Shown here: piece by piece, positions 43,591 to 52,080 of the stretch | How positions within the stretch are numbered: the stretch's first letter is position 1 | Layout: every line of letters begins with the position of its first letter | DNA from: Rhizobium sp. WYCCWR10014 | GTDB lineage: Bacteria; Pseudomonadota; Alphaproteobacteria; Rhizobiales; Rhizobiaceae | Direction: 5' to 3' | NCBI RefSeq assembly: GCF_001657485.1 | Contig: NZ_LXFU01000051.1 | Location: forward strand, 483,543 to 547,542 | DNA length: 64,000 nucleotides | The notes under the pieces: generated by a model | The model's input: only the letters and a program-made list of their open reading frames with translations | Database searches by the model: none | What the model was told of the DNA's origin: nothing | Made by a program: the position numbers and the translations under genes

Positions 43591-43911
43591 TCAGCCACCC
43601 GCACCGGGCGGTGCGTCGTTTTCGAGATATTCTTCATATTGAACCGTCTCGGTCTCATTCGTGTCAATCGAGGCATTGGCGCGTTTCGCCAGGCGAACGC
43701 CCGCACCACCGCCATTTTCCGGGATGAAAATAACGCCGCCGCCTTCCAGGGCATGCTTCATGTCCTGAAGGGTTCGTTCGTAGGGAGAACGCTTCCCCGC
43801 CTCGAAATTAGCGATCGTCGCCTTGGCGACTTTCGAGGCCGACGACAGATCATCCTGAGACCATGCCAAAAGGGCACGAGCAGCACGGCATTGAGCGGAA
43901 GATAGACACAA
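43591..43911 (-). CDS. XRE-family HTH regulator
   Basis: 106 residues. The start is likely TTG 43909-43911; 'AQCRAARALLAWSQDDLSS' and 'VAKATIANFEAGKRSPYERT' are a short XRE helix-turn-helix common in rhizobia, followed by 'GGGVIFIPENGGGAGVRL'. The tail (about 65-106) is acidic and family-typical in part. It heads the operon, so it probably autoregulates it. A putative promoter should lie in the gap 43912-44000. Confidence 0.82.
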   Translation of the reverse strand: MCLSSAQCRAARALLAWSQDDLSSASKVAKATIANFEAGKRSPYERTLQDMKHALEGGGVIFIPENGGGAGVRLAKRANASIDTNETETVQYEEYLENDAPPGAGG

Positions 43912-44215
43912 AACAATAACCTTGCATCAAAAGTGTGATTCTGCCTCGGGAAGATTATATTAAAAACGCAATCTCGATACAAGCGATGTGTAGCGCCGGC
44001 ATCAACGTGAACCGGATTTATTGTTTTTGTTGGGTTTTCAGACCTGCGTTCCGGGCTTTCTATACAGCATGCCCGGCACACCTTGCACCAAGAAGAACAT
44101 GCTCCCAGCCCGGTGCCCGTCGTCAACGAATGGCCGCTACCACATTCTCCGAGGCGCGACCGTTGTCTCGTAGGCGAGAAGCACGCAAGCTAGCGGCGCC
44201 CGCCTGCAAGGGTGG
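43912..44215. other. Intergenic, no supported gene
   Basis: About 304 bp. A 94-codon rightward frame (43935-44219) has no ribosome site or motif. It should contain the promoter of the XRE operon. Confidence 0.45.
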
Positions 44216-44572
44216 TTAGCTACTGTCAGGCGGCGAGAAGAAACAGTTTACGTCGTTTTCCGTCGGATGAAGGCAGATATGATACCGGCCATCGCCGGAG
44301 GGGATTTCGTCCCCATACGGAATGAAGAACAGGTGTGGTTTTGTCACGAGGTGGTGGTCGCCCTCATGCAGGAAGACGGAAAAGCCGCGAGGCCCTCGAC
44401 TGATGTCGCGAGCGGGGATGGCCTGACAATCTCCAACCAAACCCTGAGCTTTGCAGCACGCCGGAGGATAGGTCCAGCCGCTCTTTGCTTGATGGGCGTC
44501 GGTTCGAACGATGGTGCAGACGGAGATCACCCCAAGTGTGATCAGCGATACTGTTGATGTGGCGAGTGTCAT
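44216..44572 (-). CDS. Small exported protein, rhizobial family
   Basis: 118 residues from ATG 44570-44572 (AGGAGG six bases upstream). A signal peptide/anchor (TVSLITLGVISVCTIVRTDAHQ) is followed by 'SGWTYPPACCKAQGLVGDCQAIP', a double-Cys motif, 'HHLVTKPHLFFIPYGDEIPSGDGRYHIC' (two motifs) and 'VNCFFSPPDSS'. Similar Cys/His-containing exported proteins of unknown function occur in several rhizobia. Four to five Cys suggest disulfides or metal binding in the periplasm. Confidence 0.75.
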   Translation of the reverse strand: MTLATSTVSLITLGVISVCTIVRTDAHQAKSGWTYPPACCKAQGLVGDCQAIPARDISRGPRGFSVFLHEGDHHLVTKPHLFFIPYGDEIPSGDGRYHICLHPTENDVNCFFSPPDSS

Positions 44573-45044
44573 TGCATGCCTCCTTAGAGGCAGCCCCTCG
44601 AAAAACGCCGGGAGGTTGCGCACTGATTACCAAAACGCGCGATTTTTTTCGACAGCTCGATCAGTTGTTTTTGCTATCAGACTGCACCTGAAAGACCATC
44701 GCCGTGATGCTTAGCGGCGCACGGAGGCGGGTCGAACATCGGCCCCATCAAGGTACTCCTCGGCTGCGTCGAAGTGAAATCAAACTTCTGCTGCGCCGAC
44801 CGCACGGATGGGACCTCCGTTCTCCGACACGTGGGAAAAGGCATCCTGCTGTGCTCCAGAGCAACCATCGGGGTGAGTAGGAGTGGAGACTCCGAAAGAT
44901 CTCGAAGTATCTACGTTTGCAAAGCGAGGCTCAATTCTTTCGACCTTTGATACTCCACGCCGTCTATCGAACGACCAGGTTGATTGACTGAATATTATTA
45001 AAGTCTAATTTAGCTTACCTTTATCACGCACCCGGGAGGTAACA
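44573..45044. other. Intergenic, no supported gene
   Basis: About 470 bp. It contains two divergent promoters by layout; frames inside lack motifs. The right end (44990-45040) is A/T-rich before the GGGAGG ribosome site of the methyltransferase. Confidence 0.45.
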
Positions 45045-46106
45045 ATGCGTGAGCCAGATATGCAAAAACTCGATGCGCTCGTCGGTCGTCTTGTTGGCGA
45101 CGTCGGTGCCGCCATGTCAGGTGCCCTGGTCGTGCTTGGCGACCAGGTCGGAATCTACAAGGCAATGGCCGACGGAACGCCTTTGAGCGTTGAGCAGCTT
45201 GCTGCGAAAACGGGGGTGAAGGAGCGTTATCTCAGGGAGTGGCTCAGCGCCCAGGCGGCTGCCGACTATGTCGCTTACGATGAAAAGACCGATCGTTTCA
45301 GCCTGACACCGGAGCAGGCGATGGTGTTCGCCGAGGAAAACAGTCCGGCCTTCTTTGTCGGAGCCTTCGAGGTCGTGCAATCCATGTGGATGGACGAGTC
45401 AAAGGTCGCCGATGCCTTCCGCACCGGCAAGGGTCTCGGCTGGCATGAGCACAGCACCTGCCTTTTCCGAGGCACCGAACGGTTCTTTCGCCCGGGCTAT
45501 AACAGTCATCTCGTGGCCGAATGGATTCCGGCTCTGGCCGGGGTCGAGGCAAAGCTCAAGGCCGGCGCCAGCGTCGCCGATGTCGGCTGCGGTCATGGGG
45601 CATCGACCATCCTGATGGCGCAGGCCTATCCCGCTTCCCGCTTTACCGGTTTCGACTATCACGGCCCGTCGATCGAAAGAGCAAAGGCTGCCGCGAAGGA
45701 TGCAGGTGTCGCCGACCGTGTGACCTTCGAGCAGGGCTCAGCGGCGGAATTTCCGGGGCGCGGCTACGACATGGTCGCCATGTTCGATTGCCTTCACGAC
45801 ATGGGCGATCCCGTCGGCGCCGGCCGGCATGTCAAGGAAACGCTTGGTCCGAACGGGACGTGGCTGATCGTCGAGCCCTTCGCCCACGACAACCTCAAGG
45901 ATAATCTCAACCCGGTCGGCCGTGTCTATTACGGAGCGTCGACGATGATCTGCACGCCGGCATCGCTCTCCCAGGAGGTGGGGCTTGGGCTTGGCGCGCA
46001 AGCGGGCGAGATGAAGCTTCGAAAGGTCGCGCTCGACGCCGGCTTCACGCATTTCCGTCGCGCCACGGAAACGCCGTTCAACATGGTGTTCGAGGTGCGG
46101 GCCTGA
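45045..46106 (+). CDS. Class I SAM-dependent methyltransferase with winged-helix N-terminus
   Basis: 353 residues. An N-terminal winged-helix/dimerisation part (VEQLAAKTGVKERYLREWL), typical of O-methyltransferases of the Rv2258c type, then a SAM-binding domain: motif I 'VADVGCGHGASTILMA', 'FTGFDYHGPSIERAK', 'FDCLHDMGDP'. The ribosome site is GGGAGGTAACA. Substrate unknown. Convergent with the AraC-type gene (26 bp between stops). Confidence 0.87.
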   Translation: MREPDMQKLDALVGRLVGDVGAAMSGALVVLGDQVGIYKAMADGTPLSVEQLAAKTGVKERYLREWLSAQAAADYVAYDEKTDRFSLTPEQAMVFAEENSPAFFVGAFEVVQSMWMDESKVADAFRTGKGLGWHEHSTCLFRGTERFFRPGYNSHLVAEWIPALAGVEAKLKAGASVADVGCGHGASTILMAQAYPASRFTGFDYHGPSIERAKAAAKDAGVADRVTFEQGSAAEFPGRGYDMVAMFDCLHDMGDPVGAGRHVKETLGPNGTWLIVEPFAHDNLKDNLNPVGRVYYGASTMICTPASLSQEVGLGLGAQAGEMKLRKVALDAGFTHFRRATETPFNMVFEVRA

Positions 46107-46131
46107 AGGTTCTGGGTTGCAAGGCCGCCAG

Positions 46132-47007
46132 CTATCTCAGCTTGCCGATGCTGGCATACATGCCCGTCGTGCGGAATTCGGTGGGATTGGTGCCGTAGAC
46201 GCGGCGGAAGACCTTGGAGAAATAGTTGGGGTCCTCGAAGCCGCACATGATGGCGACTTCCTTGACCGGCAGGAAGTCTGCCTTGGTCAGAAGTTTGACG
46301 GCGCGCTGCAGGCGTTGCTGCAGCACGAATTCGGCCGGCGGCATGCCCTCGCTCTCGGCAAAGCTGCGCGAGAAATGCGCGCGGCTGAGGCCGACGATAC
46401 CGGCAAGCTCGCTGACCGGCAGCGGCTTTTCGAGGTTGGCGTTGATATGGTCGATCACCGGCTGCATGAAGCTGAGCTCGGCGGCAAAGGCCGGCGAGCC
46501 GAAGACATCGTCGTAAAGCGCCATCGCCGCTTCATAGGCAATCGCCGAAGCGGCACCCGGCGACGTCGCGCCCTTGACGAGGCGCAGGCTGCAATCGGCG
46601 AGATGGTCGATCGTCGAGGGCTGCAGCTTCAGCACCGGGCCGGCGGTGGACAGCACCATCTGGTGGATGCGCAGCGTTTCCTCGCCATTCATCGAGATCC
46701 AGAAATATTCCCAGCGGTCGCCTTTCTCCAGCCAGTAGCGATGATTGTGCGGCACCAGCACGAGCAGCGTGTCGCCACCCTGAAGGCGATAGTTGCGGTG
46801 CTGGTAGCGCAGCTGGCCGCTGCCGCTGATCGTGTGCTGCAGCACGGTGAAGGGCGTCTGGCCGCGCCGACGGCCGTCCCAGTCATAGGACTCGTTCTCG
46901 CGCACTTCATAGCCGGCGCTGGTCGGCATGGCATGCAATCGCTGCCGGCCGCGGGGCAGCGAAACCGTCCTCATCGACTGTCCGTTGGCGATCAAATCCT
47001 GCAGCAC
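46132..47007 (-). CDS. agpT: AraC-family activator of the alpha-galactoside operon (AgpT-like)
   Basis: 291 residues if translation starts at GTG 47005-47007, which has AGGGG seven bases upstream; the frame extends to 47157 but without a site. An N-terminal cupin-like sugar-sensing domain ('YRLQGGDTLLVLVPHNHRYW') and a C-terminal double HTH (ELAGIVGLSRAHFSRSFAESEG, EVAIMCGFEDPNYFSKVFRRVYG). It is divergent from the GH4 gene. In S. meliloti, AgpT activates the agp genes in response to galactosides; the gene symbol rests on this matching arrangement. Confidence 0.82.
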   Translation of the reverse strand: MLQDLIANGQSMRTVSLPRGRQRLHAMPTSAGYEVRENESYDWDGRRRGQTPFTVLQHTISGSGQLRYQHRNYRLQGGDTLLVLVPHNHRYWLEKGDRWEYFWISMNGEETLRIHQMVLSTAGPVLKLQPSTIDHLADCSLRLVKGATSPGAASAIAYEAAMALYDDVFGSPAFAAELSFMQPVIDHINANLEKPLPVSELAGIVGLSRAHFSRSFAESEGMPPAEFVLQQRLQRAVKLLTKADFLPVKEVAIMCGFEDPNYFSKVFRRVYGTNPTEFRTTGMYASIGKLR

Positions 47008-47217
47008 AAAATTACCCCTGAAAGCATAATCCTTCTCTGGTCGCCCTGCCGATTTTGGGCATAATCCCGATCGACAAGAGGAAGAGACCACGGTCGACAG
47101 AGCGGCCGGGAGGAAAAAGGCAGATTTTACGGCGTTTTCAGCCACATGCGACAGCATGCGGCCTGATCCTCCATGGCCTTCTTTTCCTTAGCATTCGATT
47201 GGGTCGAGGTGAAGATC

Positions 47218-48684
47218 ATGAGTTTCAAAATCGCTATCATCGGTGCGGGCAGCGTCGGTTTCACCAAGAAGCTGTTCACCGATATATTGTGCGTTCCCGA
47301 GTTTCGCGACATCGAATTCGCGCTGACGGATCTCAGCGAACATAATCTCGAAATGATCAAGGCGATCCTCGACCGCGTCGTCGAGGCGAACGGGCTGCCG
47401 ACGAAAGTGACGGCGACGACCGACCGGCGCCAGGCGCTGGAAGGCGCGCGTTACATCATCAGCTGCGTCCGGGTCGGTGGGCTCGAGGCCTATGCCGACG
47501 ATATCAGAATCCCGCTGAAATACGGCATCGACCAATGCGTCGGCGATACGATCTGTGCCGGCGGCATCCTCTATGGCCAGCGCAACATCCCCGTCATCCT
47601 CGACTTCTGCAAGGATATCCGCGAGGTCGCCGAGCCCGGCGCGAAATTCCTGAATTATGCCAACCCGATGGCGATGAACACCTGGGCGGCGATCGAATAC
47701 GGCAAGGTCGATACCGTCGGTCTCTGCCACGGCGTCCAGCATGGCGCCGAACAGATCGCCGAGGTGCTCGGCGCGAAATCGCTGAGCGAGCTCGACTATA
47801 TCTGCTCCGGCATCAACCATCAGACCTGGTTCATCGACCTTCGCCTCAACGGCCGCAGGATCGGCAAGGACGAGCTCATCGCCGCCTTCGAGGCGCATCC
47901 GGTCTATTCGCAGCAGGAGAAATTGCGTATCGACGTGCTGAAGCGTTTCGGCGTCTATTCCACCGAAAGCAACGGCCATCTCTCGGAATACCTGCCCTGG
48001 TATCGCAAGCGGCCGGACGAAATCACCCGCTGGATCGACATGTCCGACTGGATCCACGGAGAGACCGGCGGCTATCTCCGCCATTCCACCGAAACGCGCA
48101 ACTGGTTCGAGACGGAATATCCGCAATTCCTGGAATCCGCCGCAAAGCCGATCGATCCTTCCAAGCGCTCGAACGAACACGCGAGCCATATCCTCGAGGC
48201 GCTGGAGACGAACCGGGTCTATCGCGGCCATTTCAACGTCAAGAACAATGGTGTCATCACCAACCTGCCGTCCGATGCGATCATCGAATCGCCGGGCTTC
48301 GTCGACCGCTTCGGCATCAACATGGTCTCCGGCGTCACCCTGCCGGAAGCCTGTGCGGCGACCTGCATCGCCTCGATCAATGTCCAGCGCATGTCGGTGC
48401 ATGCGGCGATATCGGGCGATATCGACCTCTTGAAGCTTGCCGTGCTGCACGATCCGCTGGTCGGCGCCGTCTCGACGCCTGAAGAGGTCTGGCAGATGGT
48501 CGACGAAATGGTCGTTGCCCAGGCGCGCTGGCTGCCGCAATATGCGCATGCCGTGCCGGCCGCCAAGGAGCGGCTGTCGAAATCGAAGGTGCAGACCCGC
48601 GACTGGGCGGGGGCCGCACGCCGCAACGTTCGCTCGATCGAGGAGCTGCGCGCGGAAAAGGCGGCGCTGAAACAGGCCGTCTGA
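47218..48684 (+). CDS. agaL1: GH4 alpha-galactosidase (AgaL1/MelA type)
   Basis: 488 residues from ATG 47218 (GAGGTGAAGATC upstream). GH4 enzymes need NAD+ and Mn2+: 'IAIIGAGSVGFTKKLFTDIL' (NAD fold), 'TICAGGILYGQRNIP', 'FLNYANPMAMNTWA', 'GLCHGVQHG' and 'CSGINHQTWFID' with the metal Cys/His. They cleave alpha-galactosides by an oxidation-elimination route in the cytoplasm. First gene of the rightward uptake operon; a hairpin follows before the binding-protein gene. Confidence 0.9.
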   Translation: MSFKIAIIGAGSVGFTKKLFTDILCVPEFRDIEFALTDLSEHNLEMIKAILDRVVEANGLPTKVTATTDRRQALEGARYIISCVRVGGLEAYADDIRIPLKYGIDQCVGDTICAGGILYGQRNIPVILDFCKDIREVAEPGAKFLNYANPMAMNTWAAIEYGKVDTVGLCHGVQHGAEQIAEVLGAKSLSELDYICSGINHQTWFIDLRLNGRRIGKDELIAAFEAHPVYSQQEKLRIDVLKRFGVYSTESNGHLSEYLPWYRKRPDEITRWIDMSDWIHGETGGYLRHSTETRNWFETEYPQFLESAAKPIDPSKRSNEHASHILEALETNRVYRGHFNVKNNGVITNLPSDAIIESPGFVDRFGINMVSGVTLPEACAATCIASINVQRMSVHAAISGDIDLLKLAVLHDPLVGAVSTPEEVWQMVDEMVVAQARWLPQYAHAVPAAKERLSKSKVQTRDWAGAARRNVRSIEELRAEKAALKQAV

Positions 48685-48706
48685 TTTTCTTGAAGGATGG
48701 GTCGTC

Positions 48707-48731
48707 ATGGGTTTCCGGGAGGGAAGCCCAT
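48707..48731 (+). terminator. Intercistronic hairpin between agaL1 and agpA
   Basis: ATGGGTTTCC - GGGAG - GGAAGCCCAT: ten pairs including one G-U. No T-run. It lies 22 bp after the agaL1 stop and may tune expression of the binding protein against the enzyme. Confidence 0.5.
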
Positions 48732-48805
48732 GGCGTCAGGCCCGCTTTCATGTCGTTCGAGGAAAAGGAGCCGCGAGCCGTGCTCCGGAACAAGAGGGAG
48801 AAACG

Positions 48806-50893
48806 ATGATGAATTTCCGTAACGCAGGCATTCTGGCCGGACTGGCGCTCAGCGTCTCAGCCGCGGCGCTGAATGCATATGCCTCCGAACCAACCGTTCC
48901 GCCGGCGCCGGCGGACTTTCCCGCCGAAGGCAAGATCAACTATGTGGCGCGCGACTCCATCCTGGAGTTCAAGGCGCTGCCCGAATATCACGAGCCCGAC
49001 TGGGTCACGAAGAATTTCGTCGCTACCGGCAAGCTGCCGCCGGTCAAGGACCGCCTGCCGAAGGAACCGCTGGTCTTCAAGACAGGCAATATGCCCGACG
49101 GCATCGGTGTCTACGGCGATACCATGCGCCACGTCATCGGCGGCCGGCCGGAAGGCTGGAACTACGGCGCCGGCCAGACGCAGGGCTGGGGCGGCATCGA
49201 TATCGGCCTTTCCGAATGCCTGACGCGCACTGCGCCGCTGTTCCAGGTGCAGGCCTCAGACACCGAGCCGCTGCCGAACCTCGCCAAGAGCTGGGATTGG
49301 TCGCAAGACGGCCATAAGCTGACCATGCACCTGATCGAAGGCGCCAAATGGTCCGATGGCGCGCCATTCAACGCCGACGACATCATGTTCTACTGGGACG
49401 ACGAAGTCATCGACCCGAACGTCTCGCCGCTCGGCGGCGGCGCCTCGCCGGAAGCCTTCGGCGCCGGGACGACGCTGAAGAAGGTCGACGATTACACTGT
49501 CGAATGGACCTTCAAGGAAGCCTTCCCGAAGCAATATCTCTACACGATGTCCTACCCGAATTTCTGCCCGGGTCCGTCGCACATCCTGAAGGCGAAGCAT
49601 CCGAAATACTCGAAGAACACCTACGACCAGTTCAAGAACGCCTTCCCGCCCGAATTCATGAACATGCCGGTCATGGGCGCCTGGGTACCGGTCGAATATC
49701 GCCCGGACGATATCATCGTCATGCGCCGCAACCCCTATTACTGGAAGGTCGACGAGAAGGGCGATCAGCTGCCTTATCTGAATGAGCTGCACTACAAGCT
49801 CTCGACCTGGGCCGACCGTGACGTTCAGGCCGTGGCAGGATCGGCTGATTTCTCCAACCTCGAACAGCCGGAAAACTTCGTCGCATCGCTGAAGCGTGCC
49901 GCGGAAGAAACCGCGCCCGCCCGCCTTGCCTTCGGCCCGCGCCTCATCGGCTACAATCTGCGCATGAACTTCTCCGCCAACGGCTGGGGCACCCCTGACG
50001 AGCGCGGTGAGGCGATCCGCGAGCTGAACCGTAACGAGGACTTCCGCAAGGCCGTCACCATGGCCCTCGACCGCAAGGCAATCGGCGACTCGCTGGTCAA
50101 GGGACCGTTCACCGCGATCTATCCCGGCGGGCTCTCCTCCGGCACCAGCTTCTACGACCGCAACTCGACGGTCTACTACCCCTTTGATCTTGAGGGCGCC
50201 AAGGCTGAACTCGCCAAAGCCGGTCTCAAGGACACCGACGGCAACGGCATCGTGAACTTCCCGGCCGGGACGCTCGGCGGCAAGGACGTCGAAATCGTCA
50301 TGCTGATCAACAATCAGTACACGACCGACAAGAGCCTTGCCGAAGGTGTCGTCGGCCAGATGGAGAAACTCGGGCTGAAGATCGTCATCAACGCGCTCGA
50401 CGGCGCAAAGCGTGATGACGCCCATTATGCCGGCCGCTTCGACTGGCTGATCCAGCGCAACACGACGGAACTGTCGTCGGTGGTGCAGAATACCGAACAG
50501 CTTGCCCCTGTCGGCCCGCGCACCAGCTGGCACCATCGCGCCGGCAAGGATGACCAGCTCGATCTGATGCCCTTTGAAAAGGAGCTTGTCGACGTCGTCA
50601 ACAAGTTCAGGACCAGTCAGAACAACGAGGAGCGCGTCGATCTGATGAAGCAGTATCAGAAGATCTCGACGGAGCACGTCAACACCGTCGGCCTGACGGA
50701 ATATCCGGGCGCCCTGATCGTCAACAAGCGGTTCTCCAACGTGCCCCAGGGTACGCCGATCATGATGTTCAACTGGGCTGAAGATTCGGTAATCCGCGAA
50801 CGCCTGTGGGTGGCTGCGGACAAGCAGGGCAAATACGAGCTGTTCCCCGAACAGCTGCCCGGCAAGCCCGGCGAAAAGGGTCCCATAAACTGA
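48806..50893 (+). CDS. agpA: Alpha-galactoside ABC transporter binding protein (AgpA)
   Basis: 695 residues from ATG 48806 (GAGGGAGAAACG upstream). A signal peptide (ILAGLALSVSAAALNAYAS) and an OppA-like (SBP family 5) body: 'WDWSQDGHKLTMHLIEGAKWSD', 'DIMFYWDDEVIDPN', 'VMRRNPYYWKVD', 'DFRKAVTMALDRKAIGDSL'. In S. meliloti, AgpA, an unusual peptide-type binding protein, takes up raffinose, stachyose, melibiose and galactose; flanking GH4 genes support the same role here. Two strong hairpins follow. Confidence 0.9.
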   Translation: MMNFRNAGILAGLALSVSAAALNAYASEPTVPPAPADFPAEGKINYVARDSILEFKALPEYHEPDWVTKNFVATGKLPPVKDRLPKEPLVFKTGNMPDGIGVYGDTMRHVIGGRPEGWNYGAGQTQGWGGIDIGLSECLTRTAPLFQVQASDTEPLPNLAKSWDWSQDGHKLTMHLIEGAKWSDGAPFNADDIMFYWDDEVIDPNVSPLGGGASPEAFGAGTTLKKVDDYTVEWTFKEAFPKQYLYTMSYPNFCPGPSHILKAKHPKYSKNTYDQFKNAFPPEFMNMPVMGAWVPVEYRPDDIIVMRRNPYYWKVDEKGDQLPYLNELHYKLSTWADRDVQAVAGSADFSNLEQPENFVASLKRAAEETAPARLAFGPRLIGYNLRMNFSANGWGTPDERGEAIRELNRNEDFRKAVTMALDRKAIGDSLVKGPFTAIYPGGLSSGTSFYDRNSTVYYPFDLEGAKAELAKAGLKDTDGNGIVNFPAGTLGGKDVEIVMLINNQYTTDKSLAEGVVGQMEKLGLKIVINALDGAKRDDAHYAGRFDWLIQRNTTELSSVVQNTEQLAPVGPRTSWHHRAGKDDQLDLMPFEKELVDVVNKFRTSQNNEERVDLMKQYQKISTEHVNTVGLTEYPGALIVNKRFSNVPQGTPIMMFNWAEDSVIRERLWVAADKQGKYELFPEQLPGKPGEKGPIN

Positions 50894-50922
50894 TGCATGC
50901 CGCCCGGAAACAAAGAGTTGAG

Positions 50923-50947
50923 GCGCGTCGCATGTGATGCGACGCGC
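50923..50947 (+). terminator. Hairpin 1 after agpA
   Basis: GCGCGTCGCAT-GTG-ATGCGACGCGC, 11 perfect pairs with a 3-nt loop, 30 bp after the agpA stop. No T-run, so mRNA stabiliser or attenuator. Confidence 0.65.
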
Positions 50948-50979
50948 TGGAGAGCTCCCTCCCAGCCCGAAGTGAGCTT

Positions 50980-51006
50980 CCGGCCGCGCGTGCAGCGCGC
51001 GGCCGG
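50980..51006 (+). terminator. Hairpin 2 after agpA
   Basis: CCGGCCGCGCG-TGCAG-CGCGCGGCCGG, 11 perfect GC pairs. Followed by GCAAAACC, not a T-run. With hairpin 1 it would protect the agpA message from decay and lower readthrough into agpB. Confidence 0.65.
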
Positions 51007-51071
51007 GCAAAACCAACAAGCCGGCCGCGCTGACAAGGAGCGACTGGCGGCAAGGAGAAGCGAACCGTTCG

Positions 51072-52079
51072 ATGTTACGATTCCTGCTCGTGCGCATAGC
51101 CTCTGCGATCCCCATTCTCTTCATCCTGAGCGTGGTGACTTTCGCGATCATCCAGGCCCCGCCTGGCGACTACGCCGATTACATCCGCTCCCAGCTGATC
51201 AACCAGGGCGGCGCGTCCTATGCCCAGGCCGAAGCGCAGGCGCAGCTCTACCGGGTCGAACATGGCCTCGATAAGCCGCTGGTCGTCCAATACGTCAACT
51301 GGATCGGCGGGATCGTGACGCGCGGCGATTTCGGTTACAGCATGTTTTACAACAAGCCGGTCGCCGATGTCGTCGGTGAACGCCTGCCGCGGACATTGCT
51401 TCTGGCGCTCGTCTGCCATCTCTTTGCCTCGGTGCTCGGCATCGGCTTCGGCATCTGGGCGGCGACGCGCCAATATAGCTGGATCGACAGCCTGCTTTCG
51501 GGGATTTCCTTCCTCGGCATGACGGTACCGCGCTTCCTGATGGCGCTGATCATCGTCTATCTCCTGGTTTTCCAGCTTAACGTCTCCGAAATCGGCAGCT
51601 TCTTCTCGCCGCAATATGGCGGGGCGCCCTGGTCCTGGGCGAAGTTCGTCGATCTGGTCCACCATGTCTGGCCGGTCGTGGCGATCGCCACCTTCGGTGG
51701 GCTCGCCTACAATATGCGCGTCATGCGCGGCAATCTGCTCGATACGCTGAATGCCCAATATGTCGAGACGGCCAAGGCCAAGGGGCTTTCCGGCGCAGCG
51801 GTGGTGATGCGCCATGCGGTGCCGAACGCGCTGCACCCGCTGGTGATGTACCAGGGCGTCGTGCTGCCCTACATGCTGACCGGCGAGATCGAAACCGCGA
51901 TCATTTTCGCATTGCCGACCGTCGGCCCGGCGATCGTCGGCTCTATGGCGGTCGGCGACGTCTATGTCACCGCCACCTTCATGATGGTGCTGTCGGCGAC
52001 ACTGATCGTCGGCAACATCATCGCCGACATGCTGCTTGCTTTGCTCGATCCCCGCGTCCGCCAATATGGAGGAGCCTGA
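51072..52079 (+). CDS. agpB: Alpha-galactoside ABC transporter permease AgpB
   Basis: 335 residues, OppB/DppB-type with six membrane helices: 'FLLVRIASAIPILFILSVVTF' at the start, 'GDFGYSMFYNKPVADVV', 'MTVPRFLMALIIVYL', and the EAA loop 'YVETAKAKGLSGAAVVMRHAVPNAL' (two blocks). The ATG at 51072 follows GAGAAGCGAACC. One base separates its stop from the agpC start, with GGAGGAGCC inside its 3' end as ribosome site for agpC. Confidence 0.9.
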   Translation: MLRFLLVRIASAIPILFILSVVTFAIIQAPPGDYADYIRSQLINQGGASYAQAEAQAQLYRVEHGLDKPLVVQYVNWIGGIVTRGDFGYSMFYNKPVADVVGERLPRTLLLALVCHLFASVLGIGFGIWAATRQYSWIDSLLSGISFLGMTVPRFLMALIIVYLLVFQLNVSEIGSFFSPQYGGAPWSWAKFVDLVHHVWPVVAIATFGGLAYNMRVMRGNLLDTLNAQYVETAKAKGLSGAAVVMRHAVPNALHPLVMYQGVVLPYMLTGEIETAIIFALPTVGPAIVGSMAVGDVYVTATFMMVLSATLIVGNIIADMLLALLDPRVRQYGGA

Positions 52080-52080
52080 G

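Noticed and set aside
49256..51151. Leftward 631-codon frame opposite agpA
   Set aside because: Shadow of the binding-protein gene; crosses the hairpin region without any motif.
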